This document shows positions 46,501 through 58,199 of a stretch of 64,000 nt of DNA, piece by piece (positions within the stretch are counted from its first letter, which is position 1; every line of letters starts with the position of its first letter). This DNA comes from Nephrocerus scutellatus (Eukaryota > Arthropoda > Insecta > Diptera > Pipunculidae), in contig OX352761.1 of the NCBI GenBank assembly GCA_947095585.1, positions 132,462,277 through 132,526,276 of the forward strand, written 5' to 3'. A program made the translations under genes and the position numbers. The notes below the pieces were generated by a model. That model searched no databases. It was not told the origin of the DNA and was given only the letters and a program-made list of their open reading frames with translations.

Positions 46501-49500
46501 TCGGAAGATGACGAATAATCCGAGCACATTCTCTGTGAATGCCCAACATGATTTTAGTTAAGGAGGTGTATTTTTTATAAGGAAACATTTTCGTCAGCAG
46601 AGTTAAGAAACTCTGCCACTAAGGATGTACCGTTCCTTAGGGACCCTATGACACAATAGATCTTTCAGGACGCAGTGTCACCCTTATGGGCTAAGGTGCT
46701 TGCCTATGACACAGTGCCTATTAACGACACCTATTGTAGCACCGGAGACTATAATGATGAGATCTACGAGCGTTACCGCGATGTCGACATCGTGAAGAAA
46801 ATTAAGCATGAGCGAAGAGGATCCTGCTCGGAAAGTCTTTTCCGGTAGGATTTATGGAACAGGACAGCGAGGCCGGCCAAGCCTACGCTGGAAGGATGGC
46901 GTAGACCAGGACGCCCAGAGTTTAGGGATGCCAAACTGGATGACATCGGCTCGAAATCGGGACCGGTGGAGAGACTTTTTGCGGGAGGCCAGGACCGGAC
47001 CCCGGTTGTAGAGCCAAATATGATGATGATGATTGTAGCACCGATGTGCAGTCTGTTTAGAGAGATCAAACACTTGAAGCGTTTCGGAAACAGCTTCGGC
47101 CAAATTGGTTTTATCGCTAGACAAGTTCTCCTCGGGTTAGTTCTCTCGATAGTATCCAGCTTTAACGTAAGTTTGCATGTAGCGGTTGGTATGCCTTAGG
47201 AACATGTAAAATGGGCAGTGTAGTTCCATGTTTGACAAACTCATTAACCTTATAATTCCCCGGAAGGTCTCTATGCCCCGCACCCAGCACTGGTACTGGG
47301 GATTAGGACTACAATACAGTTTTTAGAGACTTATGCCAGGGATTTTAGCGCAGCTTGACTGTCAGATGAAGATGCATACTATAAATAAAATTATTCTTTT
47401 TAGAATGCACCCTGTCCTTTTTTTGTTTGCTTTTAAAAGTTTAACGATACAAAGTTATCCTATCCCGTGTTTGTGTTTAATGAGCAATGAGCAAAGATGT
47501 ACACTATCTCAATTGATCACACATTTCAACTGAATTCATCCCGTTCTTTAAAGTGGGCGAAAACATTAAAATTTTTGTCATTCTGATAACTATAGTATAT
47601 TTATATACATAACAACTTTTCAACTTTAAATAAAAAAACTACCTTATGTTTAAAACCTTCTTTATGTTTTACTGCATTGATTCGAAAATAATTTTCTAGA
47701 GGATAAAAAAAAACGAAATGAAAAGAGCACAGGCGATGTTGGCACAGATGATGCCGAAAAACAGACACCGGATTCGTTTGCAGAGAGAGACGGACATCAA
47801 GAGGAGAATTTGGAACCTTCCAGCGAAAACCCAAATTCCAGAAGTGATGATGAAATAGACGAATGTTATGAGTAAGATTGGTAGTCGGCGAATGGACGTT
47901 TTACATTTGCATGTATTGTTTTTATTGAAGATATGAACTTGTCGGTGTGACGGTGCACACTGGAACAGCTGATGGTGGTCATTATTATAGTTTTATTAAG
48001 GAACGAAGTAAAATTGCAGTGCAACATGAACGTTGGTTTCTGTTCAACGATGCAGAAGTAAAGCCATTCGATCCATCACAAATTGCTGCTGAATGTTTTG
48101 GTGGTGAAATGACAGTAAGTCCCAGCTGTAATAAAACCGTATACTTTAATTTAAATTTCATTTAATTTTCGTTGCAGAGCAAAACTTATGACTCGGTCAC
48201 TGAAAAATACTTAGATTTTAGCTTTGAAAAAACAAATTCAGCTTACATGTTATTTTATGAGCGACGGTTACCGGAACATTTGCGACAACATTCCGAAGTA
48301 CACGTGGCGCAAAATATTCCTTGTTCAGACGATCAAAAGAATTCAACAACACCAACTGCAAATACCGTAGACATTGCTGAGACTCTGTCAGAGAAGCAAC
48401 AGTACGATACTACTACTACGAGTACTAAAGAGACTGAATTACAAAGCACAGTTGTTAAGAGCATAGATCATAGTAGTAGTTCTAGTAAAAATTGTAGTAA
48501 GCGTAGCAGCAGCGAAATAACCAGAAGTTGTTCGAACTCACTTAAGGATGATGATAAACGATTAGGTAGCAAAATCATATGTGATATAAAATCGTCTGCC
48601 TCCACCGATGTTTCGATGGCGACGGCACCGGTAACATCTTCAACGGAGCCCAATCAAAAATTACCACTGCTCAACAAGGAGTTAGAGGATTGGATATGGC
48701 AAGACAATAGAAATTTTTTGCAAGATCGCAACATTTTTGAGCACACTTACTTTAAGTATGATATTTTCTATAATTTATTTTCTTATACATATACGTATTT
48801 TTCTAACGTTTCCAGTTTTATGTGGCAAATATGCGGACATATTCCACAGACCCTAATAATTCAAACAGATGTAACAAGTATGGCAACGAAATTATCTGTT
48901 TCGTTCTTCATAGAAACATTCATACATGCTAAAGAAAAGGTTAGTGAACTGATCATCAAAATTGATTTTTTATATATGTGTATATGTATATATATATATA
49001 TGTATGTATGTTGATAGCCGACAATGGTACCATGGGTAGAGCTATTGACAAAACAATTTAATGCTAGCCAAGAAGCCTGCGAATGGTTTCTTACTCATAT
49101 GTCAACGGAACCATGGTGGCCCGTTCAAGTACTCATACAATGCCCCAATCAAATGGTGCGGCAAATGTTTCAAAGGCTTGTAATTCATGTTGTTCAGCGT
49201 TTGCGGTAAGTGTACAATTGATAGTCAGCCATACAATGACGATGATAGACTAAATTGAATTCTTTTGCAGATCATCACATGCAAATTTGTATTTAAAAGT
49301 CGAAACTGACGACGATGGAAAAGAGATCATCGGCAATGCATCTTGTATTACGCGTTTTATATCATCCTTAATACTACTGATGGAGCATGGTGCGAAGGCG
49401 CATTTGAGACATTTGTCAGAGTTTTTTGGACTGTTGTTTGAATTTTCCAGAATGGGAGATGAAGAGACAGTATTCCTTTTGCGCACAGGTGTTATTCGAA

Positions 49501-52500
49501 GTGTAGCAGATTTTTACTTGGGGAACAAAAATCAGGATTGTGTAAGTATTTATTTATTGAATGTAGTAAAAACAAATCTATAATATTATGCAAATATTTA
49601 AGAAGTTACTATTTTTTATATTTGTATCTTGTATTTTAAATCCAGTTCTTTATCGTAAACTAGATTTTCCCGGCTGCTAAGCCACCCGCATACACGAATA
49701 CCCGCCGTGTCATCGCTACCACGGGAGGTGTGTACTATTGCCTAAACTTAAAGCGCCATCTCGATCGTATTCGCACTATGTGGTTTACCGAGAATTTGTT
49801 AAGACGCATATTCTGTGAAAGTTTCTGCTCAATCGTATGTCTAGTTTTTGAGTTTTAGTGTCGTATTACAAACCAACACACATTCATTTTTATATATATA
49901 TATTATAGTGCGTACAAAGCAGCGCAGCACTTAACACACAGTCATTATGATGCCCGAGCGTTTTCGTCGACTTAGTTATTAAGTTACATCGTTGCCAACG
50001 CCTAATCGCCACGAAAGGCCGTTTTATTTCAACCGAATAATATATAGCCTATGTTCACCCTGAAAGTCCATTCTAAATTTGGAATCAGTCCAGTAGTTTC
50101 GAAGATTACCTCCTACACACAACATTAATTCTTTATAACATTCGTATAGAATAAAAAATGATGTAAAGACCATTTGTAATATGTTTAGATAAAATTTTTC
50201 AAGTGGAATTTTGAATTTCGATAATTTTAACAATATTGGTTGTGAACTAATTGATTTGGGTCAGTCATCTCTTACGAAAGAAGAAGTTGAAATTGAACTA
50301 TCAAATCTTGACATAATAATGGTGGACCGGATGATATTTCCCCCGTCTTTTTAAAAAGTTGTGTGTTGAGCATTACTGAGCCTTTGCTACATATTTTCAA
50401 CAAATCACTGGAGCATGGAGAACTCCTGGACGAATAGAAATTTTCTTATAATTCACCAATTCATAAGTCCCCTACTTATTGAAAAGTTAATTTCTAAGCT
50501 ACCTTTAATACCAAAAAAAATTTTGAGTCAATTGTAAAGAAAGGATTTTTTCGACTTTAAGGAATATAATTTCATCACATCAGCATGGTTTCTTAACTGG
50601 CGATAGAGTTCGGTCGTCAAGTTGATGTGGCTTAAAGAGACTTTGCGAAAGCTTTTGATCGTGTGCAGCATAGAACTTTAATTGCTAAACTAGAAAAATT
50701 GGGATTCCATTCTTCAATATTAAAATGGCTTTCCACCTTACTTTTAATTCCTCTGATGTTCCGCAGGGAGTCATTTTGGGCCTCGTTTGTCATTGAATTT
50801 ATTCTATGCCTCTCTTGAAGGCTCGGTCTTGGACTGTGTAGTCTGGTGCCCTTACTACGCAAATAGTACCAAGAGTTCAAAATAAATTTAGTCGTTTTTC
50901 CATTCGAAATTGAATTGGCCGGGTGAGCTGCCTCCATATAATTCGAGATTGCTTATGATTGATTTAATGTCTCTTTATTTGAGAAAAGATTATTATTACA
51001 TTATTTTCAGTAGGAAATTAATAATGATCATTGTGGACTGTCCTGAGTTTATGAGTTAAATTTCTTTTTAATGTCCCAAATATGCAATTTAGAGCTGGTA
51101 GCCTTTTTTGGCGATTATTACCAAATAGTAAAGGACTGTGTGGCGTGTTTCGATGTGTACATAAAAGTTTGTACCCGAAAAACGAAGTTTTTTTACATTT
51201 ACTTGTTATTTTTTTAATTCAGTTATAATTTCGTTCGTAAATCTTGTAGAGAAATCCTTGAATATTAAAACAAATTAAACTAAACTTAACAATACTATAA
51301 TAATATTCGGCGCGACAGTGCATTGCTGTCCAACTCCTTGCTTCTCGCAACCATTTGTGTTGAGCATGTATATTTTTGCACACAAATAGAGGGTCCTACA
51401 ATTTAGTGCCGGATCCAAACGGCGAATTGAGAAGCATTCCGTGACAAGTTATTAGTCTCGGAACGTTTGTCACCCATTCGTGAGAGGTGGGACACCGTGA
51501 AAAATACTGGTGTTACTGGAATTCAAACCACGAACACCCTGCTCAGTTGTCACGCGCATTTCCACTGAGCCACGGCGCCCACAAACAATACTATAAATTT
51601 TTATTATTTTCAGATTGATGTCGGCTCCGATAATGATGACAACTCATCAGATGAAACTTTGTCTGTGGATAAATCACGACCCGCTTCCTTAGACAAAATG
51701 ATTGCACTTGTTGCTAGTCTGGTTGAGCGTTCAAGAGGTCAAGATTTCAGACTACGTCTTTCGCCAAAAGATTATAATGCAATCGCTGGTGGCAAGGTAT
51801 AATGCGATCTAAATAAATCGTGTAACATTATTTATCGCTTTAACACCATGATTTACTTACTATTTCTAGGGATTTCCATTTTTATACCAGCAAATTAAGG
51901 ACAACATCAATCCACATCAGACAAAGCATTTGATACACGCACTATGTCGATGGGACGATCGACTGGCAAATCAAATAATAACAATGCTATTTGCTTCTGT
52001 AACAAAGCATACTGAGCTCTGTGGCCCATTTTTTAAATTGCTAACTTTGCTTACGGAGACACAGAGTGGTCCATCTGGATTGCCATGCTTTTCACAGCTT
52101 GTATTGCAAAGAGTTTGGGACGCGGCTGAATATTGTCCACAGTCGGCTCTCGATTGGTTAGCCTTTCAAGCCCCAAAAAACAAAATAGCACACACGTGGA
52201 TATTGCAATCGGCAGAAAATTGGGTAGAGCAATTCTTGATGGCACACAACAATTCTAGAGTTAGGAATGGTAAATATCATGAATTCACATGGTTGTTGTC
52301 CTTATGTACTTAAATATTGTTAAACTAATTGATTATAGCTGCATCTTATCTTTTGGTGTCGCTGGTGCCTTCGCAACAATTTAGAACCAATTTCCGAACA
52401 CATTCGTTGCACAAATTGTCTTCGATATCGTCACTTTCATCAAGCCTGTCTCACAGGTATGCATATTGTAGTTATTAGGAAAGTCATGAAAATCGACAAA

Positions 52501-55500
52501 TAATAATAAAATACTACTTGCAGGGAATTAAACAGCGATTCACAAATCATACTTCATAATATAATTAATTTGCTTTTGCGTTTGCTTCGGCCAGCTAGGT
52601 CATATGCCGATATTGGCATTCATGGAACTACCAAATTGACGTCATATTTTAGCCTCTTGAGTTATTGCATGGTTTCAAAAACTGAAAAACTTATGGTTAG
52701 AGAGTGATTGCAGCCGTCCGTAGAAAAAAATGGTTGTAATGATGAATGAATTATTTCAATCTTACAGATTGGACCATATATGCGTTCATTGTGGGATCTT
52801 TTTCATCCTCGTCTCTCCGAGCCAAGTGTACCAGCACATCATAATAAGCACGCTCTACTTGCATTTTGGCATCATGCAATGGTAAACTGCCCGGAAAATG
52901 CTCAAATAGTTGCCAATTGCCCAGAAATTACCCGTAATATTGCATTTAACTATATTTTGTAAGTCTGAAGGAAATAATATAATAAAAGGTTTTTGTCATC
53001 ATTTATGAAATTCTAATTTTAGGGCTGATCATGACGATTCAGAAATTGTTGCATATAATCGTGCCATGCTACCGGCTTACTATGGGCTATTGCGCTTATG
53101 CTGCGAAGAGAGCAGGTCTTTAACACGACAACTAGCTGCACACCAGAACTTACAATGGGCTTTCAAGAATATTACACCCCATCCTACTCAGTATTCTGCA
53201 GCAGTTGAGGAACTTTTTAAACTAATGACATTATTTGCAACAAGACATCCTGATACCAGTGAGCAAGAGAAACTTGAAATCACCACATTCCGACGAACAA
53301 CTCTCTCTGCCTACTTGACGAGCTTGGATGCACGTGTTGCTTGGGGAACTTTGATAAATGCACTACGAATACTTGGTATGTTAGGGGCTTGCAGTGTATA
53401 TATAAAAGCTCCAATCTAATTATAATAAGTTTGAGGCACTGTCTGACTCAATTTCAAGAATTGTCCACAATGATTCTCGTACTGAAATAGTTGATGCTCG
53501 CAATTTCCGCACCCAAACCCAAATTAATTGATTGGGAACAAATTTTACAGCTCTTGTCATAGTTTTTTTTTGATAATTCCACCAGTGGTGCTTAAGTGAA
53601 ATATTTGTGTGCGTTCCGTCAGCTGTTGTTAGCAGCTACACTTTAACTCCTCCCGGGGCATATGGCAACAACCAGTTCTCTCCATATGTGGCCACGATGT
53701 CTTATTATGATACTGAGCTTCCGTTAAAACAGTTGACCTCCAGGTTGTTGTAGGCCTACTAACTCGCCTTTTACCTTGAGTTCATTGATGGAGATCGTTT
53801 GTGGTTACCGGAACTTTAGTATGTAACGCAGACAACGATTTACAAAAGTTTGAAACCCGTTCGAGTTGTTGGTAGAGCATTTCAATGTTAATCAGGCGTA
53901 AAGCAAAATGGATTTCATGTTGAATTCAAACAGTTTAAACTTGTTACGAAGCTGTATTTGCAGAAGTTCCCCACTGGAGAAGCATTCCAAATGCATTACG
54001 GGCTTAATTTAGTCTATTGCCGACGTCTAGGTCCGTTCCACCATCGAGTGACACAAACTACTTCGTGACCTCCTCTATGGTGTCCTGTCTCAGAACAACC
54101 TTCTGTTGTTGGTTTCGGCTGGTGTGCATTATTTTTGTCTTTTTGGCATTAATCTTTGAGCCAGCCTCATCCCCATTATGTTGCAGCGGTTGACACATTC
54201 GGCTAAGGGCACCAGTATTGTTTCCCAGGAACCAAATTTCGTCAGCGTAGTCCAAATGGCTTAGCTTATCAAACGGATGGATGCCAAGTGCTTGGTAGGT
54301 ACTGACCGTGGCAGCCATTATATCATCAATCGCAAGTATGGTGTGTTGATGTGATCGACTGCTGTAAAAACCCGCTTGATGTCTTTTGAGGAAAAACTCG
54401 ATTTTGGACTTTATTCTCTGGAGTGTAATATTTGCCATTAAATTTGGGAACACAGACAAAACGGTGATACCACGCCAGTTATTGCAGTTCTTGTGATCAC
54501 CTTTCTTTGGTAACTTGGCAATAACTCCGTCCCTGTTCCTTTTTCTGTGAAAGGTTTCCTCCTCAAAACACCCAGAAAAAAATGCAGGTTACTGCGTCGG
54601 GATCTGCTTTCAGTAACTCGGCAGGTATGCCATCCAGTCCAGTCGGAAAGGTCGACCACATTGAAAGCCCTCTTGATGTCCCCTGGGGAAAGACTCGATC
54701 CTGGACTTTATTTTCTGGCGGTTAATATTTACTATTAATTTTTGGAAGACAGACAAAACGGAGCCAGTTATTGCAGTTCTTGGAATCGCCTTTCTTTGGT
54801 AACTTGACAATAACTCAGTCACCGTTCCATTCCCTGGGAAAGGTTTCGTTGAAATAGCCTGAACAAGTAGAAACATAATACAGGCCGGGATTTACTTTTA
54901 GAAACTCTGTAGGTAAGCCATCCACTTCAGCTGCCTTGTTGCTTTCAAGAAGTATGATCGCAGTTCTTATCTCTGCACTTGTTGAAGTGCTGGAAGATCT
55001 ACGTCTATCTAGTAGTTGATGACTTGTTTTTGTACTATGGTCATCATTGAGCAGAGCACAAGTGTTACTTCCTCGTTCGCAATTGGTCTTCTATTGACAC
55101 TTAAAGGTTCCCGGTCGTATCTAGCACAAGGTGGTTGGTGCTACTTTTGGGACCTACAAATAATCTCTAGTGATTTTGTACAGTTCCCTTGAAACCTGTT
55201 CTCCTGCTAAAATGTATATCTTATTACAGTTGATAACGACGAGGATCGATTACTTGTTATTTATAATGGCGGCATTGAAATGTGTTTCGAAGCTTTGCAT
55301 ACTCTACATTCCATGCATCACGAGGCGACAGCATGTCATGTTTCTGGGGACCTGGAAGAACTTCTTAGCGAATTATTACTGCTGTTGACGACATTGCGAA
55401 TAAGTACTCGATTAGATAATCCATTAGCAACCAAGCATCGTACAGTAGACCAGGTGGAACAGCAGCAACAACAGCAGCTACCACAAAAACTTTCAGACCA

Positions 55501-57518
55501 GCAACACCAGCAACTTCATAAACACCAGCAAGACCTTCAGCAACAGCAAATGCATCAGAAACAGCAACAGAACGAGCAATCCCAACAGAAACAATTGCAA
55601 ATTCAGCATTTACAGCAAATCCAACAGCAACAGCAGTACATAAGTAATCAACATCATAATGGGATTATTAAAGGTTTGTCGGAAGCAATTAAACGCCTGG
55701 CGACATTTTTAAACACTTACAACCCACCGGAATTGTGTAGGCTGTCATTGGACGTTCTTAAAGAATTGGTTCGTAACCCGAATTTAGACGTAATTTGTAT
55801 TTTAGCGCCAATTTTGATAAACTGCCATTTGTCGGCTCAAAATGCCCCAAACGTAGTAGGTGCTTTAGGGCCATATTTTCCGCGTCGTGGTGCGAAAGCC
55901 TCCTGGCCAATAATATCGAAAAACACACCGCGTCCGCCACGGCCAATGGTTCAAATGAGTATACCACAGAATGAAATTATACAGAAAGGAGTCGATGGGG
56001 AATACGACGCCAGCCTGGAAGCATTCTACAGACCATACCATGACTTTTTAGATATCATGATGCGCATGGCTGTCAATACAAATCAATTGAATGAGTCTCT
56101 TGTAAAGCTAAGTTGTCTGGTTGCCATCGAAGCCGCGCCGCTACATTTTAACTTGTTCTCTAAGTTCTGGGTAGGGATATACAACAATAAAAGCACAAAT
56201 AAGTATGTTTAAAGTTTGCCAACCAAGCAAGACAAGCAAAAGTAGCAAATTTTTTCTTTTTTATTGTTATACAGATATGCAGAGCTTTTAATTCAAAGTC
56301 CACATCTGATAGAATACTTTCACATTATTCTAAAGGACGAAAGGACATCACTGAGCGACCAGTATATTCGAAATTTTCTAGAGATATATTATCCGAAGGT
56401 ACAAAAGAGAACTGAAATACAAGTTGACGCATGTAATTAACTGATTGCGCCTTAAAATCTTTCAGATATCCTCCACTCTTCCGATTTCACGTCTCCTTTA
56501 TTCGATAAGTTACTCATTACATGCAAAGGAAGACTTGGATGAATTGTGTGGTGATTTATTTTCAATACGTGTTATAGCTCAATCGACAGGTGTGCCAGTA
56601 TCCGTCCGCAAGCAGCTGAGGGGATCACTGAAAGCTTTACTGCAAAAAACTCCCAGACACACTTTCGAGAATGGTGAACACATACCCAACCTACATGTTT
56701 ATGTTTATGAATGACAATTATATTTATTTGTTTTTACAGATGTACTTCCGAATAAAAAGCTGAAGTTGGCTTCTTCGATTAAAAAAAAATCTATAAATCT
56801 TTCTGAAACCATCAGCCAGACGACACAGACAAAATGCGCTGAACAACAGAAAGACAGTGAAGACGCTGAAAAGCCTGCTGCCAATGAGATAGCTATTTCA
56901 ACAGGAAATTCTACCAGTGATGCTGCTGAAGGCATCGCCGCCTCTTCAACGATCCCAACAGCCACCACCAACAGCCGTAACGAATTTCTCTCAGATATAA
57001 TTGATCAAAAGCCACTTGATGAAAGTAACGACGCAGATGATGAGCATGATGATAATGATGATAACTTTGATAATGATCCTGTAGAAAACAGGTTAAAACA
57101 AAAAGTTGTCACTAAAAAAACTGCCGCCGATGATAAACCGACAGAAGAACAGGAAAAAAATAAAAAAATTCTACTTACAATCGAAACTTATGTTAAGAGC
57201 ATTCTTGCTCTTATACACAAGGATGAAATTGCTCTAAGTGAAGATGAAGATGATGATGAGGACGATGAGGATGATGATAATGATGATGATGAGGACGATG
57301 ATGATGATGATGATGATGATGAGGAGGAGGAGGAGGACGATGATGACGATGAAAACGAAAGTATGCTGGACGACACCGCAAAAGATGTTGTTCAGCGTAA
57401 AGTTGTTCCGTCGTCTTTCCTTACAGACAAGGAAGAAGCAAACCATATTGCTGCTTCTTTTTGTAGTACTGTTGATACATCAACAAAAACATTGTCATCA
57501 AAATCATCGCATAAGTGA
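37506..57518 (+). CDS. puf: Puffyeye, giant ubiquitin-specific protease (USP34 orthologue)
   Basis: 27 exons, about 3,868 residues, all in phase: 37506-37548, 37688-37784, 37844-38712, 38771-39433, 39505-39574, 39632-40379, 40446-40855, 40922-41383, 41445-41714, 41779-41941, 42006-44799, 47700-47871, 47931-48114, 48178-48755, 48816-48939, 49018-49205, 49271-49541, 51614-51796, 51870-52269, 52339-52456, 52524-52695, 52768-52958, 53023-53375, 55230-56202, 56275-56398, 56466-56673, 56740-57518. It begins MCDVCADFLHLLES, like human USP34. The USP domain covers about 1957-2346: Cys box GLTNLGATCYMAS with C1970, paired CxxC zinc motif (CSQCGKKVRAEKR), His box TADGGHYYSF with H2271. The rest is helical-repeat scaffold. 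The enzyme removes ubiquitin; in flies it stabilises Myc and Cyclin E (literature). Oddities: a GC-AG intron after exon 3, a Gln-rich run at 55455-55645, an acidic C-terminus. Exon 1 is short and is the least certain exon. Confidence 0.95.
45005..45175 (-). mobile_element. MITE-like element, ctttcttttac family (partial copy 3)
   Basis: The opposite-strand counterpart of one end of 6663-7098 and 15052-15455: gtaaaaggaagtatagtaat, then cattttcgaactc, gagtcagaaaaa and the ctgtctgtcggtctgtgtcc stretch. About half of the element is present. Confidence 0.6.
45540..46450 (-). pseudogene. Decayed DD41D mariner-like transposase
   Basis: Minus-strand pieces resemble the intact copy at 465-1580. The C-terminus reads MIEKVLEHWTHRVAYRKASR, GTHMNEIVF, against MLEKVLENWTSRMTFVKNSR. 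The catalytic region near 45820-45960 is recognisable on the minus strand in broken frames (the region for the cggaggccaattcac motif is present as caggccaattcac). Numerous stops and frameshifts show that it is dead and older than the intact copy. Confidence 0.72.
46455..46800 (+). mobile_element. LINE C-terminal fragment with zinc-knuckle-like motif
   Basis: The plus-strand frame reads C-R-F-x-SEDDE-x-SEHILCECP, then segments such as SSAELRNSATKDV and a stop-broken end. A CCHC-type knuckle near the C-terminus is usual for I/R1-type LINE proteins. The fragment is short and broken. Confidence 0.5.
46806..47035 (+). mobile_element. 3' end of an RTE-like LINE
   Basis: A 67-residue frame ends the reverse-transcriptase [39 protein letters not shown], then stop at 47009-47011, followed by agccaaatatgatgatgatg. 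The same terminal block on the minus strand at 7548-7625 shows that both are 5'-truncated copies of one family. Confidence 0.72.
47030..47375 (-). mobile_element. LINE 3' fragment, same family as 27395-28785
   Basis: The plus-strand sequence tgtagcaccgatgtgcagtc, agagatcaaacacttgaagc and cgctagacaagtt parallels tatagcaccaatgtgcaatc, agagatcaaacacttggagc and cgctagacaagtt at 27530-27625. It is a second, diverged copy, also on the minus strand and without an intact frame. Confidence 0.7.
50235..50960 (+). mobile_element. Decayed LINE reverse transcriptase fragment
   Basis: Plus-strand broken frames read SSLTKEEVEIELSNLD, GGPDDISPVFLKSCVLSITE, LLHIFNKSLEHGELLD and later FAKAFDRVQHRTLIAKLEK. The KAFDRV motif is the first catalytic Asp region of the palm. 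It resembles the jockey/CR1-type element at 58200-59620. It is dead. Confidence 0.68.
51291..51579 (-). repeat. tRNA-derived SINE (copy 2, in puf intron 17)
   Basis: Reading the minus strand: gcgccgtggctcagtgg (A-box-like) at the head, cgtggtttgaattccagtaa (diverged B box), then the same body as copy 1 (aataacttgtcacggaatgc, ttctcaattcgcc), then gtcgcgccgaatattatt. It is about 289 bp, with a substituted B box (ggtttgaattcc instead of ggttcgaatccc). Confidence 0.82.
53376..55229 (+). other. puf intron 23 (1.9 kb), containing RTE-like LINE remnants
   Basis: GT at 53376 and AG at 55228-55229, phase 1. On the minus strand there are two overlapping, partly repeated reverse-transcriptase fragments: 54058-54459 (RIKSKIEFFLKRHQAGFYSS, LSHLDYADEIWFLGNN) and 54610-55000 (a second copy of the QKIKSRIESFPRGHQEG segment). 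The YADD box has become YADE. The rest, 53430-54050, is not assigned. Confidence 0.72.
57240..57362 (+). repeat. GAT/GAC/GAG microsatellite coding an acidic tract in puf
   Basis: About 120 bp of gatgatgat, gacgat and gaggag units inside puf exon 27. They encode an almost unbroken Asp/Glu run near the C-terminus. The overlapping poly-Ser frame on the other strand is an artefact. Confidence 0.9.
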
Positions 57519-58195
57519 AAAGTGAAATTTAGTTGCTGCTTAATTTCCTGTGTCTCACGAATTATTGTATAATGAAAATGTTAATAACAAAGCACCCCCA
57601 CTCAAATTGTAACTATTTTTATGATTTTTCTTTTTCTTTTCATATTATGTTTCCTCTTTATGATTTTTTTTAAATTTATCTGAATATTATTTTACATTTT
57701 AAGGTTTTCCATAACGTATTGGCAAATATACATATTTATGCATAATATTTATTTTAATAAATCTTGACTGTACAAAAGATAATTGCCTTGTAAATTTATC
57801 CTATAATTTTTACTGTTAGTGGCAGACCACCATTCCGAATCCGCTCATAGTGTTGCAAAAAAAAGGATAAATTGTGGCCTTTTGTAAAAAAAATTTTACG
57901 ACCAATTCAAATAATACATTGAATAGCGTCAGCATTTTTAGTGGTCTTAAACTTATTCCTCGTACCTCGTACAATTCTTAATTTCCATTCCTTAAAAGCA
58001 GAATTTTTGAAGACCTAACGACTCAGTAGTTGTGCGTGCCTTTTTAGTTTGTTAGGCCTGTAACAAGTAATAAACGAATCTGTTACGTTTCCTTGTTTTT
58101 TGGTTGGTTTGTAAAAATTCTTATTATCGTTATTATTTTTAATTTCTCATTCTCATTTGAAAATCCATTTCATAAATATTCGTGACTTCAAAGGA
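57519..58195. other. puf 3' untranslated region and spacer
   Basis: Non-coding after the puf stop. AATAAA at 57756-57761 is a plausible poly(A) signal. Nothing else is recognised. Confidence 0.5.
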
Positions 58196-58199
58196 TATT

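Larger units (their letters stand above)
44800..47699 (+). other. puf intron 11 (2.9 kb), transposon-filled
   Basis: GT at 44800 and AG at 47698-47699, phase 1. Besides the elements listed separately it holds, at 45240-45510, a block shared with 49900-50090 (catgcgcagc-like and cgcttt cgcctgac parts, then atatatagcctatgttcacc and gaaagtc). The remaining bases have no recognised content. Confidence 0.75.
49542..51613 (+). other. puf intron 17 (2.1 kb), transposon-filled
   Basis: GT at 49542 and AG at 51612-51613, phase 0. From 49640 to 50100 it holds a repeat of unknown class (ccggctgctaagccacccgc at its start) that shares its end with 45415-45510. LINE sequence follows at 50235-50960 and the inverted SINE at 51291-51579. 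Confidence 0.7.

Noticed and set aside
57188..57376. Poly-Ser minus-strand frame
   Set aside because: It is the complement of the acidic GAT-repeat tract of puf.
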